Positions 51,847 through 63,631 of a DNA stretch of 64,000 nucleotides are shown in pieces (the stretch's first letter is position 1; every line of letters starts with the position of its first letter). Location of the stretch: positions 1 to 64,000 of the forward strand of contig JACGCK010000182.1 of assembly GCA_014925825.1 (NCBI GenBank), read 5' to 3'. The notes beneath the pieces are model-generated. The model was given only the letters and a program-made list of their open reading frames with translations. It was not told where the DNA came from and did no database searches. The translations under genes and the position numbers were made by a program. The stretch comes from Pholiota molesta (taxonomy: Eukaryota > Basidiomycota > Agaricomycetes > Agaricales > Strophariaceae).

Positions 51847-54800
51847 ATGCTTACCAGCTCGGTGACTCGGCTGGCTTCCGCGTCAACATGTCTCCATGCC
51901 ACTAAGCTTTGCGACCTCGCTGCGACGCGGTCAGACACGCTGTTCAGATCCTATGCGACGGTACCTTCTCCATCCAATTCTGCGTATACGGCGGCAAAGC
52001 ACCAAAAAGCAGCCTTTATTCCCAAAAATAGAGGAGCTGCGACTGGAGACGGAGCTCCTCGAGTACATTCCCCGCGACCTCTCAAGTATCCATCCTCGCC
52101 TGTTAATTTAACGTCACGAATATCGAAAAAGAAGAAATTTAAATCGCCAAAATCCCCCCCTTCCGAATTACCCTACTTGCCACTAAAGCGAAGGATTTCA
52201 ACCAAACATTTTACCAGTGCATTTGAGCAGAAGACTACGGCAGAGGAGGACGAAGATGACAACCCGCTGAAGGGCGTGCCTATTGTTAGGACGAGGGTAC
52301 CTCCTCCTAGGACAGTCAAAAAGGAGAAGCCTACAGTTGTACGGCCTTCAGAGGAGGTGCCCACTTTCAAGCCAGTGCCTGTTACTTCCCTGGAGGCATC
52401 CGAAAGGAATGCATCGCAGGCGGACGATTCTTCAGTGTCATTAGGACCTGGATTTGTTGAGGACAGCTGGGCGCCGGAGTCGTGGGGTGCGTACTTTGCC
52501 CACATATCTTACCCTTTGACTACTGTTCTATCCTCGACGCGTTAAATCTAACTATGAGCCATATATAGAATCAGAAGACGGAAAGAGAGCTCCTCCACAT
52601 TTCGTGCCCACTGTAAATATACAAGAAGGGACCGTCAGTGAGGTGGAGGGATTGGTTGGTAGGCATGTTCAATGTCAATTAAAGTATTTCTAGCTCACGA
52701 CATGCCCAGATCTCGCTCCTCCAACCCAGCAACTACCAGTTGCGCAGTTGGCCCATGGACTAGACAGAGTCTTGTTCAAGTATGTCGCGTCTTGTATTCT
52801 ACAGCAAGGAATCTGCTCATCTTCGCGCATCTAGTCCAGGGGTTCACTGGCTGCAAGACCCTCGTTCTCATGTTTATAATTTCACACCATGGATCGAAAA
52901 AATTCCCAAGGTCAATGACTTTGCGTTCGAAAAGCTGACCGGATTCATCAAGAGCTCTCAAGACGAGGTACATTTATACCTCGCGTTCTCAAGGGAGAAC
53001 CAACTAAATTTTCTTTCTTCTTTTCATTCCAGGACTTACGAACACTTGCCAGACAAGAGCAAAAGAAATATACAGGTTCTACATCATCGCTATCGGGGAT
53101 GTTTAGCCATATATATTTCTTGATTTCGGAGCACAAGGATGTGGAAATCGAGACTCTGAGCCAGCATTTCTCATTGGAGGTAACCTGATCCACTTCTACA
53201 CGTTTTTGAGCTTTACAAATCTGTCATTTTCGTCATCTTCTAGTCTTCTGGATTCACTTTAGGTCAGCGAATGCCATCAGGGGTAACGCTGAATTACAAC
53301 GATGGGATATATTCTTGTGACGCGCTCGGGTCGGAGTCCGACGATCCTGATAAAAATGTCTTGACCTGGATGGTATGTTACTTGTTGCCAAACCCTCATA
53401 CATATATGTTAATTCGTAAACAGGGTACTCTTCTGGAAAATTTTTTGACCAAGACACCAGAAGATTTCAAGACGTTCATGCGATTAGAGTCATCACCGAC
53501 GGGAACTGCAAAGAAGCAGCCAATGCGGGAAGCTTTCCGATTCTCAAAGGTTCGTAGAATACTTACCTCGCTCAATGTCCATTCCACTGACACTCCACTA
53601 TTCATTAGTCCGACAAGTTCGTGATGCGCTCTCAGCTGGACTGTCAAGATGACCGATTGCCCGGGACGGGTGTCTTTGATATCAAAACGCGCGCCTGTAT
53701 CTCGGTCCGCATGGATATCTTAAACTTCGAGGTTTGTGGTGCCCCTCAGCTTTAGTTGCATCGCATCAATATCTGTTTCGTAGGAAAACTCTGGGTATGC
53801 GATCAAGAGTCAACACGGCATTTTAGAAAGTTTCGAGCGGGAATATTATGATCTCATCCGTTCGGCGTTCCTTAAATATAGGTGAGATTTATCTGCCATG
53901 TTGTGTGGACCATCTGCTTACCACTACATCATAGTGTCCAAGTACGCATTGGCAATATGGACGGTGTGCTGGTCGCCTACCACAACACTGACCGCATATT
54001 CGGATTCCAATATATCAGTCTTGACGAAATGGACGAGCGCATATATGGACCAGTTCCGGGCATGGGCGACAAAGTGTTCAAGAAATCAATTAATCTGCTA
54101 GAAGCTATTTTGGAGGAAGCAACGAAAGTTTATCCTGAGCAGGTTAGTGACAATATATCCCTCCATCGATATTGGAGATTCTGATCTGGAAAACTTCTAG
54201 TCTCTTACCTGCTTATTTGAGACACGACGCCCCGGTAAAATGATGGATGTTTATGTGCAACCTGCCGAATGGGAGGAGAAGAAAGGGCCAAGACCCGTCA
54301 CGCAATTCCTCGTGCAAGTCTCGCATTTCGTCGACGACAAGCCAGCAAGAGCTGCTGTGGCTCTCAGGACCACAACCGAAGACTGTACGTTTTTCTCGCT
54401 CTGCGTTCCAGCCACATTGCTAATCATACATCATTAGGGACGATGAAATACTCGATCGCCAAAGCCGTTCTACCCGATGATGTAGTCAGACACAATCTCA
54501 GCAGCGCCCAACAGAGGAAACACCGCACACTGACGTTGCCGTCCAATGTCACCATGGACAAGGCTAGGGAGTACTGGGAGAATCTGTCCTACAACCCCAA
54601 GTTGAAAGCCGTGACCAAGGAATTCAAAAGCAGCCACTTCTGCATGGCGGACCCCACGATCCAGAGATACCGCGATATCTCGAATGAGGGCAGGGTTTGG
54701 TACGAGGAGCGGCAGAAACAGATGGCGGGTAAACCGAAGATTGTCCTGGGCCAAGGCGTGTACGAGGAAGACGAGAGCTTGTTGTCGTTGCAGGAATCCA

Positions 54801-55132
54801 AGCAGGAGCCCCAGCAGGAATCTCAGCAAGCACAAGTACAGGCGGAATCCTCTCCAGCCTTGCAAAGCTCTCAGCAGGAACCCCAGCAAGCGCAAGCGGA
54901 ATCCTCTCCAGCCTTGCAAGATTCCGAGCAGGAACCCCAGCAAGAAGCAGCGGAACAGGCACAGTTCTCTCCAGCCTTGCAAGACTCCCAGCAGGAGCCT
55001 CAGCAAGAAGCAGAGGCACAGGCGGAGTCCTTTTCAGCCTTGCAAGACTCCCAGCAGGAATTTCAGCCAGAAGTACAAGCACAGTCATCTCCATCAGAGT
55101 CTGAGTCTGACCCAGAAGAGAAAAAAGAGTAG
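51847..55132 (+). CDS. PET127: PET127-like mitochondrial RNA-processing protein
   Basis: Mitochondrial inner-membrane-associated protein; in yeast Pet127 is needed for 5' processing and turnover of mitochondrial transcripts. MLTSSVTRLASASTCLHATK starts a presequence. The conserved core is spread over about ten exons: PVAQLAHGLDRVLFNPGVHW, LQDPRSHVYNFTPWIEKIPK, FAFEKLTGFIKSSQDEDLRT, YFLISEHKDVE, GQRMPSGVTLNYNDGIYSCD, DKNVLTWMGTLLENFL, KFVMRSQLDCQDDRLPGTGV, FDIKTRACISVRMDILNFEE, SFEREYYDLIRSAFLKY, VRIGNMDGVLVAYHNTDRIF. The C-terminus (from 54780) is a low-complexity tail of five imperfect Gln/Glu/Ala/Ser repeats, which is not part of the family core. Between 52032 and 52108 the +1 frame (IEELRLETELLEYIPRDL) looks more protein-like than the annotated frame, so a compensated frame error there is possible. 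Confidence 0.9.
54790..55090 (+). repeat. Gln/Glu/Ala-rich coding repeats in PET127 tail
   Basis: Five imperfect units of roughly 50-66 bp, each coding a variant of SPALQDSQQEPQQE with AQAES spacers. Unit lengths are multiples of three, so copy-number change keeps frame. Confidence 0.75.
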
Positions 55133-55772
55133 AGTCCCCTTCATAATCGACTGTAAGTAATTGCATTCGTCCAATCTTCCATAACATGGTTTCTCAAGTT
55201 TACTCTATTTGTAGAATATTCTTCTCGATTAGCCTAATCGCTTTTCAAATACGCTCATCGGTGTAGCTGGGAAGTGTTCTACTACATTCTCGCGGATAAT
55301 CATCGGGTCGGCCGCCTGTAATGAACACCACAACTCCTACGTATACCCATGATCTATCCGCGTTACACCTTAGTTTCTGCTTTAGATTACAATTTAATCC
55401 AGCATATCGCTTAATTATAAGAGTTTTTATGTGCGTTGAATAAGTAAACCCAAGCCACGGACCGGACGGAGACCTGCGCCAAAGAGGTGATCGCACAAAT
55501 ATGGGTGACCGACGACGGTTGCGATCTGATAGCATCTCTCTCTCGACCACCCGCTGCCGCTGGGAATATCAGCAACCGCGCACAGCACTAGGCTGGGACT
55601 GTGGTGACTTACGGAGATGACTAGCGTACGTACAGCATAAGCATATGCCAAGCCTTTGCCCCACTAATTAGCACCCAGTCTGCTCAAGAGCCCTCCAAGC
55701 CTTTACCAGTTTCCCAGGTAAGCTCGTGCACCTTTTATTTTTATCCCGTCGCCCTCCCGTTCCTCTGTCCAC
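55133..55772. other. Intergenic region, no gene seen
   Basis: Between PET127 and the USP-domain gene, both on plus. The last 150 bp are pyrimidine-rich promoter-like sequence before the ATG at 55773. Confidence 0.45.
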
Positions 55773-58097
55773 ATGAGTCTCGACAACCATCCCGTCGCCA
55801 ACAAGCGCAGTTGGTCTTCCTTTCGTGCCAGGCCCAGCAGCAGCGGTGGCACGAGCTCCAGTCCGTCCTACGCTTCCATGAAGCGGCCGAGCAGCGCAAA
55901 CGGGGTGCGCCCCAAGGAACCCTCGCAACCTGCGCTGCCGGCGCCCCTTGAAGGACAGGAACTGGTCTTTTCAGAGTCTTCTCTCTTCTCGCCCATCTCG
56001 CCGCTCATCTCTCCAGCGCCCACCCGGCCGGCGCTCTCTGGGCGGTCGCGTTCGAGCACCGCTGATCCCCTGTCCCCTGATCCCCTGCCGCCCTCTGGTT
56101 CCCGGCCTACGACACCGAAACGGTGGTCTTCGAGCTTCTTACTGACGAATTCTTCTCCAAAGACATCCCCCCAAGCCCTCGATGGCCAGGCCTCGCAGCT
56201 CATCCTCAATGCGCTAGAGCGCACAAATTCGCAGCAGCAGAGCCAAAGCTCGTTCAAATCCCCTACCGAATCCACCAGGAATGGAGGCGGATCATTTGGC
56301 AAGTCCCTCTCGTCCATGATGGGTGGTCTGTCCAACCTTTCGCTCTCGCGTACGAGCACGCGAGATAGTACGATCCAGGAAGACAAGGACAAGGACAAGG
56401 ACCGCGGTCGCAGCATGCTCAAGTTGGGACGGAAGCGGTCTGCCTCACAGGCGCCCGGCGAGGAGCAAGACGACTCCCGGAGCAGTCTATCGCGCGCCAG
56501 GTCGCAATCCCCCTTCACACTACGCCGCTTCCGCACGCGCGACCCCTCCCCCGCACCCCAGCCGGTCCGGATGAGTCAATCCGACGTCGAGCTCTCGGAC
56601 ACGTCCTCCGCCATTCTGCCTCATACCGCTTCACAGACGACGAGTCGGGCGACGAGGGCGAGACCGACGACGAGTCGCCCGACGAGGAGGACATCTTCGA
56701 TCCGATTACGGAGGCCAACACCGAGCGCAACGCCCTCATTCCGCCGGTGCCGACGGAGGGCTCTGGGCCTGGCCAAGAGATCGAAGACCCGGACCCCGTC
56801 GGCGAGGGTGTGAACGTGATCGTCGCGCCCGAGCCCTACTTCCCGAGCTCGCTGAACGCGCTGGGCTCCGCCGGGCGCGGGAAGCGCAATCCGCGCAGGC
56901 GCAAGTCGGTGCGCACGCACGAGCCGCTGCCGTTCACCACGTCGCGGCCGGTCTTCCAGCGCGATAGGTGCACGATCACGCTCGTGCAGGGGGATCCCGA
57001 AGGCACCGTTGGGGATCGGCGGAAGAGGCGCTATGTCGTTGCCAGCGATCTAAGCGAAGAAAGTCGATATGCGGTTGAATGGGGTATTGGGACTGTGCTA
57101 CGCGATGGCGATGATATGCTCATTGTTACCGTTGTGGAAAACGAGTCGAAAGGTACGTTATACGGTTATCAAACTTATCGGACTTGGCAAACACATAATA
57201 CGCAGTGGATCCCGCTATTCCCAGTGCTGCTGACCGCGCAGTCAAGCTGAGAAGCCAGCAAGAGGTATATATTGTTCTTATGTGCCCCGTCGTGACAGTT
57301 TGATCTGACCCACTTTATCTTCCAGCGTCAAGGTTTAGCATACATCCTCGTCCGTCAAGTAACAGGCTTGCTCCAACGGACGAAATTAAATGTTACGATA
57401 TCATGTCAAGCATGGCATGCAAAGAACTCGCGACATATGCTGCTCGGTAAGTCGCTGGCGTCACTTTTTATATGGGCGGCGTTCTCATTCTGTGCAGATA
57501 TTGTCGATCACGTTGAGCCAACTATGTTGATTGTGGGATCTCGTGGTCTAGGCCAACTGAATGGGTAGGTTCCATGTTTCTTCTTATGTTTGACCAATAT
57601 GTAATCCCATCACACATGTCCAGAATTCTCCTTGGCTCGACATCTCATTATCTCATCCAGGTATGCCCTTTCCTTGGTTTTTGTCTTCTAGTAATTGCTA
57701 ACCGCTCCTTATCCCAGAAATGCTCTGTTCCTGTCATGGTCCGTATCTTCCATCAGCTCCAGCCAAGTCTGACTCATTCTAACATCCCACAACCCACCAG
57801 GTCGCGCGCCGCCGGCTCAAGCGCCCGCCCAGGAAAAACGCGCACCTCTCCACGCACCGCACGCACGTCTCGCTCGCGGAGGCCGGCATCGACCGCGTCG
57901 CCGCCAAGGTCGACCAGGACGTGCAGGTGATGCGCGACGAGCTGCAGGCGGAGGACGAGCGCCGCGAGGCGGGCGGCGGGCCCGGGAGCCGCAAGGACGC
58001 GCGGTTCGACGCGGTGCCGGAGAACGAGGGCGCGGAGGAGGAGGACGGCGAGGAGGAGAATGACGACGAGCCGGTGGGCGTCAAAGTCGCTGGCTAG
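55773..58097 (+). CDS. Universal stress protein (USP)-domain protein with long disordered N-terminus
   Basis: About 650 residues. The first half is Ser/Pro/Thr-rich and disordered (MSLDNHPVANKRSWSSFRAR, many SP/TP sites), then an acidic patch (DDESGDEGETDDESPDEED). The USP alpha/beta domain begins KRRYVVASDLSEESRYAVEW and continues LAYILVRQVTGLLQRTKLNV, DIVDHVEPTMLIVGSRGLGQ, LNGILLGSTSHYLIQKCSVP, VMV. The G-x2-G..G-S/T nucleotide-binding pattern (GSRGLGQ..GST) is present. A charged tail ends at 58097. Upstream of the acidic patch the frame must change by one base near 56611: adding one C to CC there joins LSDTSSA to HSASYRFTDDE. Without it the first frame ends at 56813. Probable stress-linked nucleotide-binding protein; partner unknown. 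Confidence 0.8.
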
Positions 58098-58470
58098 TTG
58101 GCGGTTTGCGCGTCTGTTGTTCTTTTTTATTATTTCTGTTGTCTTTTTATTGGCCTCTTTGCACTATACTACATAAATTATCTTCGGTTTCCTTTGTTTA
58201 TACAGTAAAATACAACCCCCCTTAGAATGGTATAAACTTCAAAGATACTCTATGTTGGTCTTCGGTTGTGGTTTTCTCGTCTTTTCCTCTTCGAATAATG
58301 ATACTCAGTATGTAATATGTTGTTTGCGCAATTAATTCTTAGGTCCTAGTTCCATGGAAAATACTGATATTCCACAGTACTTGTCGATCTTTGTGCGATC
58401 CTTTTGAAGTAATCTTATGTAAATTTTGTGCATCAGAAATATAACTACTCGGCCCGAATTATTCCTTGTA
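58098..58470. other. Convergent intergenic region
   Basis: AT-rich 3' flanks of the USP gene (+) and the M3 peptidase gene (-); no gene seen. Confidence 0.5.
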
Positions 58471-61400
58471 TCACAAGTTGGCAGCCTTGGAGGCCGGCAC
58501 CGTGCCAAAGAGCTCCTGCAAGAATGCCTCGCTGTTGGGAGGACGTCCAAGGAAATCCTAAACAAAGGTTGGGTTCAGCATAAGTGGCCATGACACCCAG
58601 AAGCAATCGCACCTTGAGCGTATCGAGTTCCTCGCGGCTTCCACCAGCACGTAAGATCTTGTCGCGGTATAGTTTACCGCGAGCGGGGTCAAGAGGGTCC
58701 GCCTTGAAGACGGTAGCTGTAGGGACCATATGAGGAAGTTGTCGATCAATCATAGCCAGTGCAAGAACGTACCATACATATCCGCGGCAAAGACAAGGAA
58801 TACGTGTAACTTGTGCGCAAAAGTGAGTCAGGAGTACGTCCACACATGGATACTTTGAAACGTACCCGTAATAGCCTGCGTCGTACCCGCCAGTAATGTG
58901 CCCGAAGCTGGCTTGGCCAGGACAGGGCTTGTCGTACTTGACAAGCGAAATCTTCTCTCGAAGGTCATTCCAGAGTTGCGTGTAATCCTCACCCACTATG
59001 AAAAACTCATCAATCGGTTGTCATCTTTTGAAAGGTTTTCGAAGCACAAGTACCTTGATCAGTGTGTACTTTGAGATCGAATTTGGCGAAGAACAGTTGG
59101 CGCAAGTAGAAAAGGCCAACATTCACGTATCGGCTAGAGTTGCAGAATTGTTGAGTGAGATGTGGAAGGGGGAAACATCATGGAAGACTCGCCTCTTGAT
59201 GATTTTTTCGATGAGCTCTGGTGAAAGAGGTTGCTGAGTTTCATAGTGGCTGGACATTTGTTCCAGGACTTTGGGTTCCCAACACCTATTGCAAGCGAGC
59301 TGTCAGCAAAGGTAGATTTGCGAAAGGCGGACATATGCACCAATTCTCGAGCATCTGAGAAGGAGCCTCGACGAAATCACGCGCGACGCTGTTCAAACAA
59401 GCAAGTTCAGTATTCAGCCATGACTGTTTGAAACGGTTTTTGACTTGCCTAGTGCCATGGAAGCGCGCAAACTTGGTCTTGCTCAGCAGTCCATGGAAGA
59501 CGTGTCCCATTTCGTGGAAGAAGGTCACGACGTCATCATGGCGCATGAGAGCGGGTTTATCAGGGGTGGGCTTAGCAAGATTGGCGACCATAGCCGTCAA
59601 TGGGTAGCTGCGTTTCCCATCGGGACGATCGTATCCTGGTAGGATTGGCCAAACAGCGGCATGAGAGTATTTGTTGGCTGAACGATGAGATTCGCATGAG
59701 CGAGAATCTTTCAGGTCGAATATATGAACGTACCGCGTGGGAAGAGGTCCAAATAACAATATCCAACAAAGTCAGATTCATCCTTGGCGTCTTTCTCCCA
59801 GACCTCGAATGCCTGGACCTCTGAACGCGAGTCAGACAAAAACTGATCTACAATGCTGATATATAACGCACCAGGATGCCATGTTGATGGTTTCTTGATT
59901 TCATGGAATTGAACCGAGAGAAGATTTTGATAGATAGTTAAGATCGTAGGAACAACCACAGATACAGGGAAATACTCCTTGACGAGCATGTCGTCGAGAT
60001 TAAGAGATTCCTCGATATATTTCGGTCGTAATAGCGGTAATCCCAAGGTAGAATTGGCCATCGAAAGGAAGGCCTTTGGCTTCGTGCTCTTTCTTCTTCA
60101 TTTCGAGGAGAGTTTCTTTGTCCTTGATTCCAACTGGGAGGAGTTTGCTTTCAAGATCATTGAGGAACTATGCCAACTATGAGAATTTGTTTTCGACTTA
60201 AAAAATGAAATAGGAATGCATACGTCTTCAACGCCTTTTCCTGACTTGATCATCTTGACTTCAGTGATATAATCAGCCCTGGATAAGATTAAGATCAAAA
60301 AGGACTATAGAACAGAACATATGATTACCAAGTCTTGTATCCAAGAAGACTTGCAATTTTGCGACGGATTTCAAGGGCTTTGGCAAGCAAAGGCACATTT
60401 ACTTCAAGACGACTTTCGTGGCCTTCCAAGGCTCTTTTCCTAGTTTCCGGATTTTCAGCGAATTTGAACTAAGGAGGGTGTAAATTTCACTCTTGACAAT
60501 TTCAGATTAAAGCGACTCACAATAGGGAAGATATCAGGAGTCTTGTAAGTCACGTCATAGAGTTCTTTGTCGCCTTCAGTACGCTTGGTGTATCCAGAAA
60601 TTACATCTTTTGGAACGCCTTTCAGTTCTTCTTCGGTGAAAGAGATAAAACCCTATATTGTTTCTCAGTGATGGATGCCTTAAGCAAGGACCGTAGTATT
60701 CTTACGTTCTCTTCGTTGAAGTTTTTCTACAATAATTAGTCAGTATTTATCCACCAAATAACGACATATGCGGAGGTCACGTACGCTGAATTCCAAGCAA
60801 ACTTGAGACAATTCTTTCTTCAATGTTGTCAGCTCATTTCTTTTTCCTCCGGGAGAGCAAGACCAGCGCGGGTGCCATCTAAAATCTGTAGGAATAGACT
60901 TCTCAATATCATCGCTTCTGGAGAACGTTGGCAGATCCAAACCATTTTCTCGACGAGACGCTGTTCTTCTGGCGATAATTTATCCCATTGTCCTGATTCT
61001 TTGATATTCTTTTCCGCGGCGACCTTGGAACTGAACACATCGAGACGCATCGAACACTCCACGCCAAAATCGCGAACGAGGGATTCTGCCTCGTTAGATG
61101 AATCGCGCAATTCCTTAGAGGGTGAAACATTTTGATAGAACGCCAATGGTTCTGTCACGGCGTCAAAGCGAGTGTCTGCGATTTGAAGAGCGAGCTACGG
61201 CTCTATTAAGCAATGCACATAATATGGCGAGGAGTGATCAAGCGGCACTTACGAAGACCTAGAGAAACGGGTGAGTTCATGGAGTAAACTAGTGTAGAAT
61301 GAACTCACAGATTCGAATGTACTATCCTTAGGTTCAAGAGCGCCAATCTTGTCCATAACCTTGCGATATTCGTCGATCGACTGCTTGGTCAAGTTGGTGA

Positions 61401-61635
61401 TATCCTCTGCGGAATGCTCCCATGTCGGAGGAGCCTGTGGGGGTGTGATGGTCATTGTGGCTGGTGCAGATGTTGCAGAGAAGAAGAGATTGGATGATGT
61501 AGTCGAGATGGATCTGAGGGCAGCACGATACCGTGCATTAATCCCATACCTGTACCGGATATCTCCAGTCGAGCCGTGACTTGAGATTGATCTGAGGCTC
61601 ACAGCAGCAAGACCCACAGCCAGCGCCCACTCCAT
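58471..61635 (-). CDS. M3 family zinc oligopeptidase (saccharolysin/thimet-like)
   Basis: Zinc endopeptidase that trims short peptides in cytosol and/or mitochondria. The catalytic site is VVTFFHEMGHVFHGL (HExxH) with the downstream Glu in SVARDFVEAPSQMLENW; the family C-terminal block CPGQASFGHITGGYDAGYYG then YLYSLVFAADMYATVF is complete. The N-terminal helical part includes LAFYQNVSPSKELRDSSNEA, ESLVRDFGVECSMRLDVFSS and SRLEVNVPLLAKALEIRRKI. There are two starts: 61635 (MEWALAVGL, then an Arg/Ser-rich presequence with RYRAALRSISTTSSN) and 61455 (MTITPPQAPPTWEH). A 6-nt exon (61253-61258) joins TFES to LALQIADTRFD. Near 60046 and 60022 the frame slips twice within 25 nt, each slip being cured by one extra base, in the conserved block FDGQFYLWDYRYYDRKYIEE. 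Confidence 0.88.
61253..61258 (-). other. 6-nt microexon (Val-Phe) in the M3 peptidase gene
   Basis: In gene sense it is ..TCTCTAG|GTCTTC|GTAAGTGC.. Without it the N-terminal helix loses two residues; with it the protein reads TFESVFLALQIAD. Confidence 0.7.
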
Positions 61636-62485
61636 CCTAGCGTCGCCTTACGAGTTGCTGCGCGAGGCAGCCATTGCGTGCCTGCACGAAGGGCCATCTA
61701 GGGCCTTTGGAAGAGAGTTGGTCAGAACAGAAAATACGAACACAATTTTGTTGGCAGCTCCGGTGGCCAGGGTTGAATTGATGGCTAGGTATTTCTGTGC
61801 AATCTTATCTTATCTTAGTACATGCTACGTGCTAGTTTGTCGACATGGTTGAGTTTACGCATCGCTCATGATCAGTACTACCTTGTCCTCGTTCAACTTA
61901 CATGCACTGCGTCTTAAAATTGCTCCTCCCTGAATGGGAACCTTGCCACTTTCCCATTCTCTCAATTCACCTTCAAACTCAGGTCTTCGAAGAGTCATGC
62001 GACCACACACCGCAAGCTTCCGTCATCTGAATTTCCCACCAAGGGCAATGTGATCGACAGAAGGCCTCCGATGGTAAGGACATTCATTTTCGCTGCATTG
62101 TAGTGCCTCCTGAGGCTTGACATGTCCTGAAGTCAGAAGTCAATATCACTCGGCGATAAAGTCTGCAATTCCAGTCTTCCTATGTCCCAAAACCCTCTAG
62201 GTTTTTGTATTACTACAAAGCAAAGCACCGCCTTTTCGACACGGAAGAAATGCAAGCAGAAACATTGCACTTCAAAATCTTATCATTTAGGTCCGCTCGG
62301 ACCGATAATGACCTTCAACATGGCGAGATCTGGCGAGATCATAACACATTCGCAATCGCAAATTCAAATCAACCTTCGACGGCCCGCCCCCAGCCTTCAT
62401 AGATAAACGCCTGGCTCCCTGCTTGTCCTCTCGATACTTTCTAGTGATTTACCAACCCCGTATTCTCCTCTCTCATCTTTCAAGC
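61636..62485. other. Divergent intergenic region
   Basis: Lies between the M3 peptidase (-) and the dehydrogenase (+). No gene seen; the end nearest the dehydrogenase is C/T-rich. Confidence 0.5.
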
Positions 62486-63631
62486 ATGTCCTCCCCGGCT
62501 TCTTACCGTCCGGCAGTGTCAAACGATTTATCTGGAAGGGTCGCAGTCGTAACAGGGGGCGGAACAGGCATCGGTTTGATGATCTCACAGGGATTGGCAG
62601 CAGCTGGAGCCAAGGTGTACATAACTGGACGCCGTCTGGAAGTGCTTGAGAAGGTTGCTGCGGCTTGGGATAAGCAAATCGGAGGGGAGATTCTACCGTC
62701 AGTGAATTTCTCTGAATCAGAAACGACCTTGCTGATCTCTTTGTAAATTCGATTGCTCTCAGATTGCCGATGGATGTCACGGATAAAGCTAGCATCGCAA
62801 AGGCTAAACAAGTGATTGAAGAGAAGGAAGGCAAATTACACATTCTTGTGAATAAGTAAGTACAACCAGTACCTTTGACGCACATATCAGCCGAACCATT
62901 AATTTCTCAATCAGTGCAGGCCAGGTTGGACCAACTTCTCCATTTTTAGGCGACGCGAATGCACCAGAACGAAAGGACGCAGAGACCCTTGGCACAGCGT
63001 TATTTAACAACGAAACTTTTGAAGGATGGGCTAATCTCTACACCGTTAACTCTGCTGCACTCTTTTTCGTTACCACTGCATTCACTGGACTGCTTGCTAA
63101 AGGCTCAGCAGACGTCGAAGGATACTGGTCGGCTGTTGTCAATATCACGAGCATCAGTGGCCTTATCAAGGTGGCACAGGAGCATGTGAGTTTGAACCTT
63201 TGAAGCAGTTATGTCCAAAAAACTGATTTCGTCCTGATTACTGTATAGTTCTGTTATAACAGCGCGAAGGCCGCTGCTTCACATCTAACAAAAATGTTGG
63301 ATACCGAGTTCGCCCTCAAGGGCATTCCTATTCGCGTCAATGCAATTGCCCCAGGCGTATACGCGTCCGAGATGACTTTTGATCATATCACACCTGAAGA
63401 GGTGGACAAGGTCGGAAAAGGTGTGTCGTCCGTGCCGGCGAAGAGGGCTGGAACGTGAGTGGCATATTTGCATACCAAACATCATTTTTCATCGAACTCT
63501 TTCCCTTGTTTAGTGGTCAGGAAATGGCTGGCACGGTCGTGTATCTCGCCTCGCGCGCGGGCGGATACACACACGGCCAGGAAATTGTTATTGATGGTGG
63601 TTATGTGTCGGTCAATCCTTCAACGGTTTAA
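62486..63631 (+). CDS. Short-chain dehydrogenase/reductase (SDR)
   Basis: Classical NAD(P)-dependent SDR of about 300 residues; substrate unknown. [20 protein letters not shown] leads to the cofactor motif [20 protein letters not shown] (TGxxxGxG). A basic ITGRR after the second strand hints at NADP(H). Then come [11 protein letters not shown], the NNAG motif (split by an intron: [15 protein letters not shown]), catalytic Ser in NITSISG and the active-site YNSAK. The C-terminal [33 protein letters not shown] and IDGGY are standard. Four introns (after EILP, after VN, after AQEH, after KRAGT) keep phase. The frame is intact. Confidence 0.93.
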
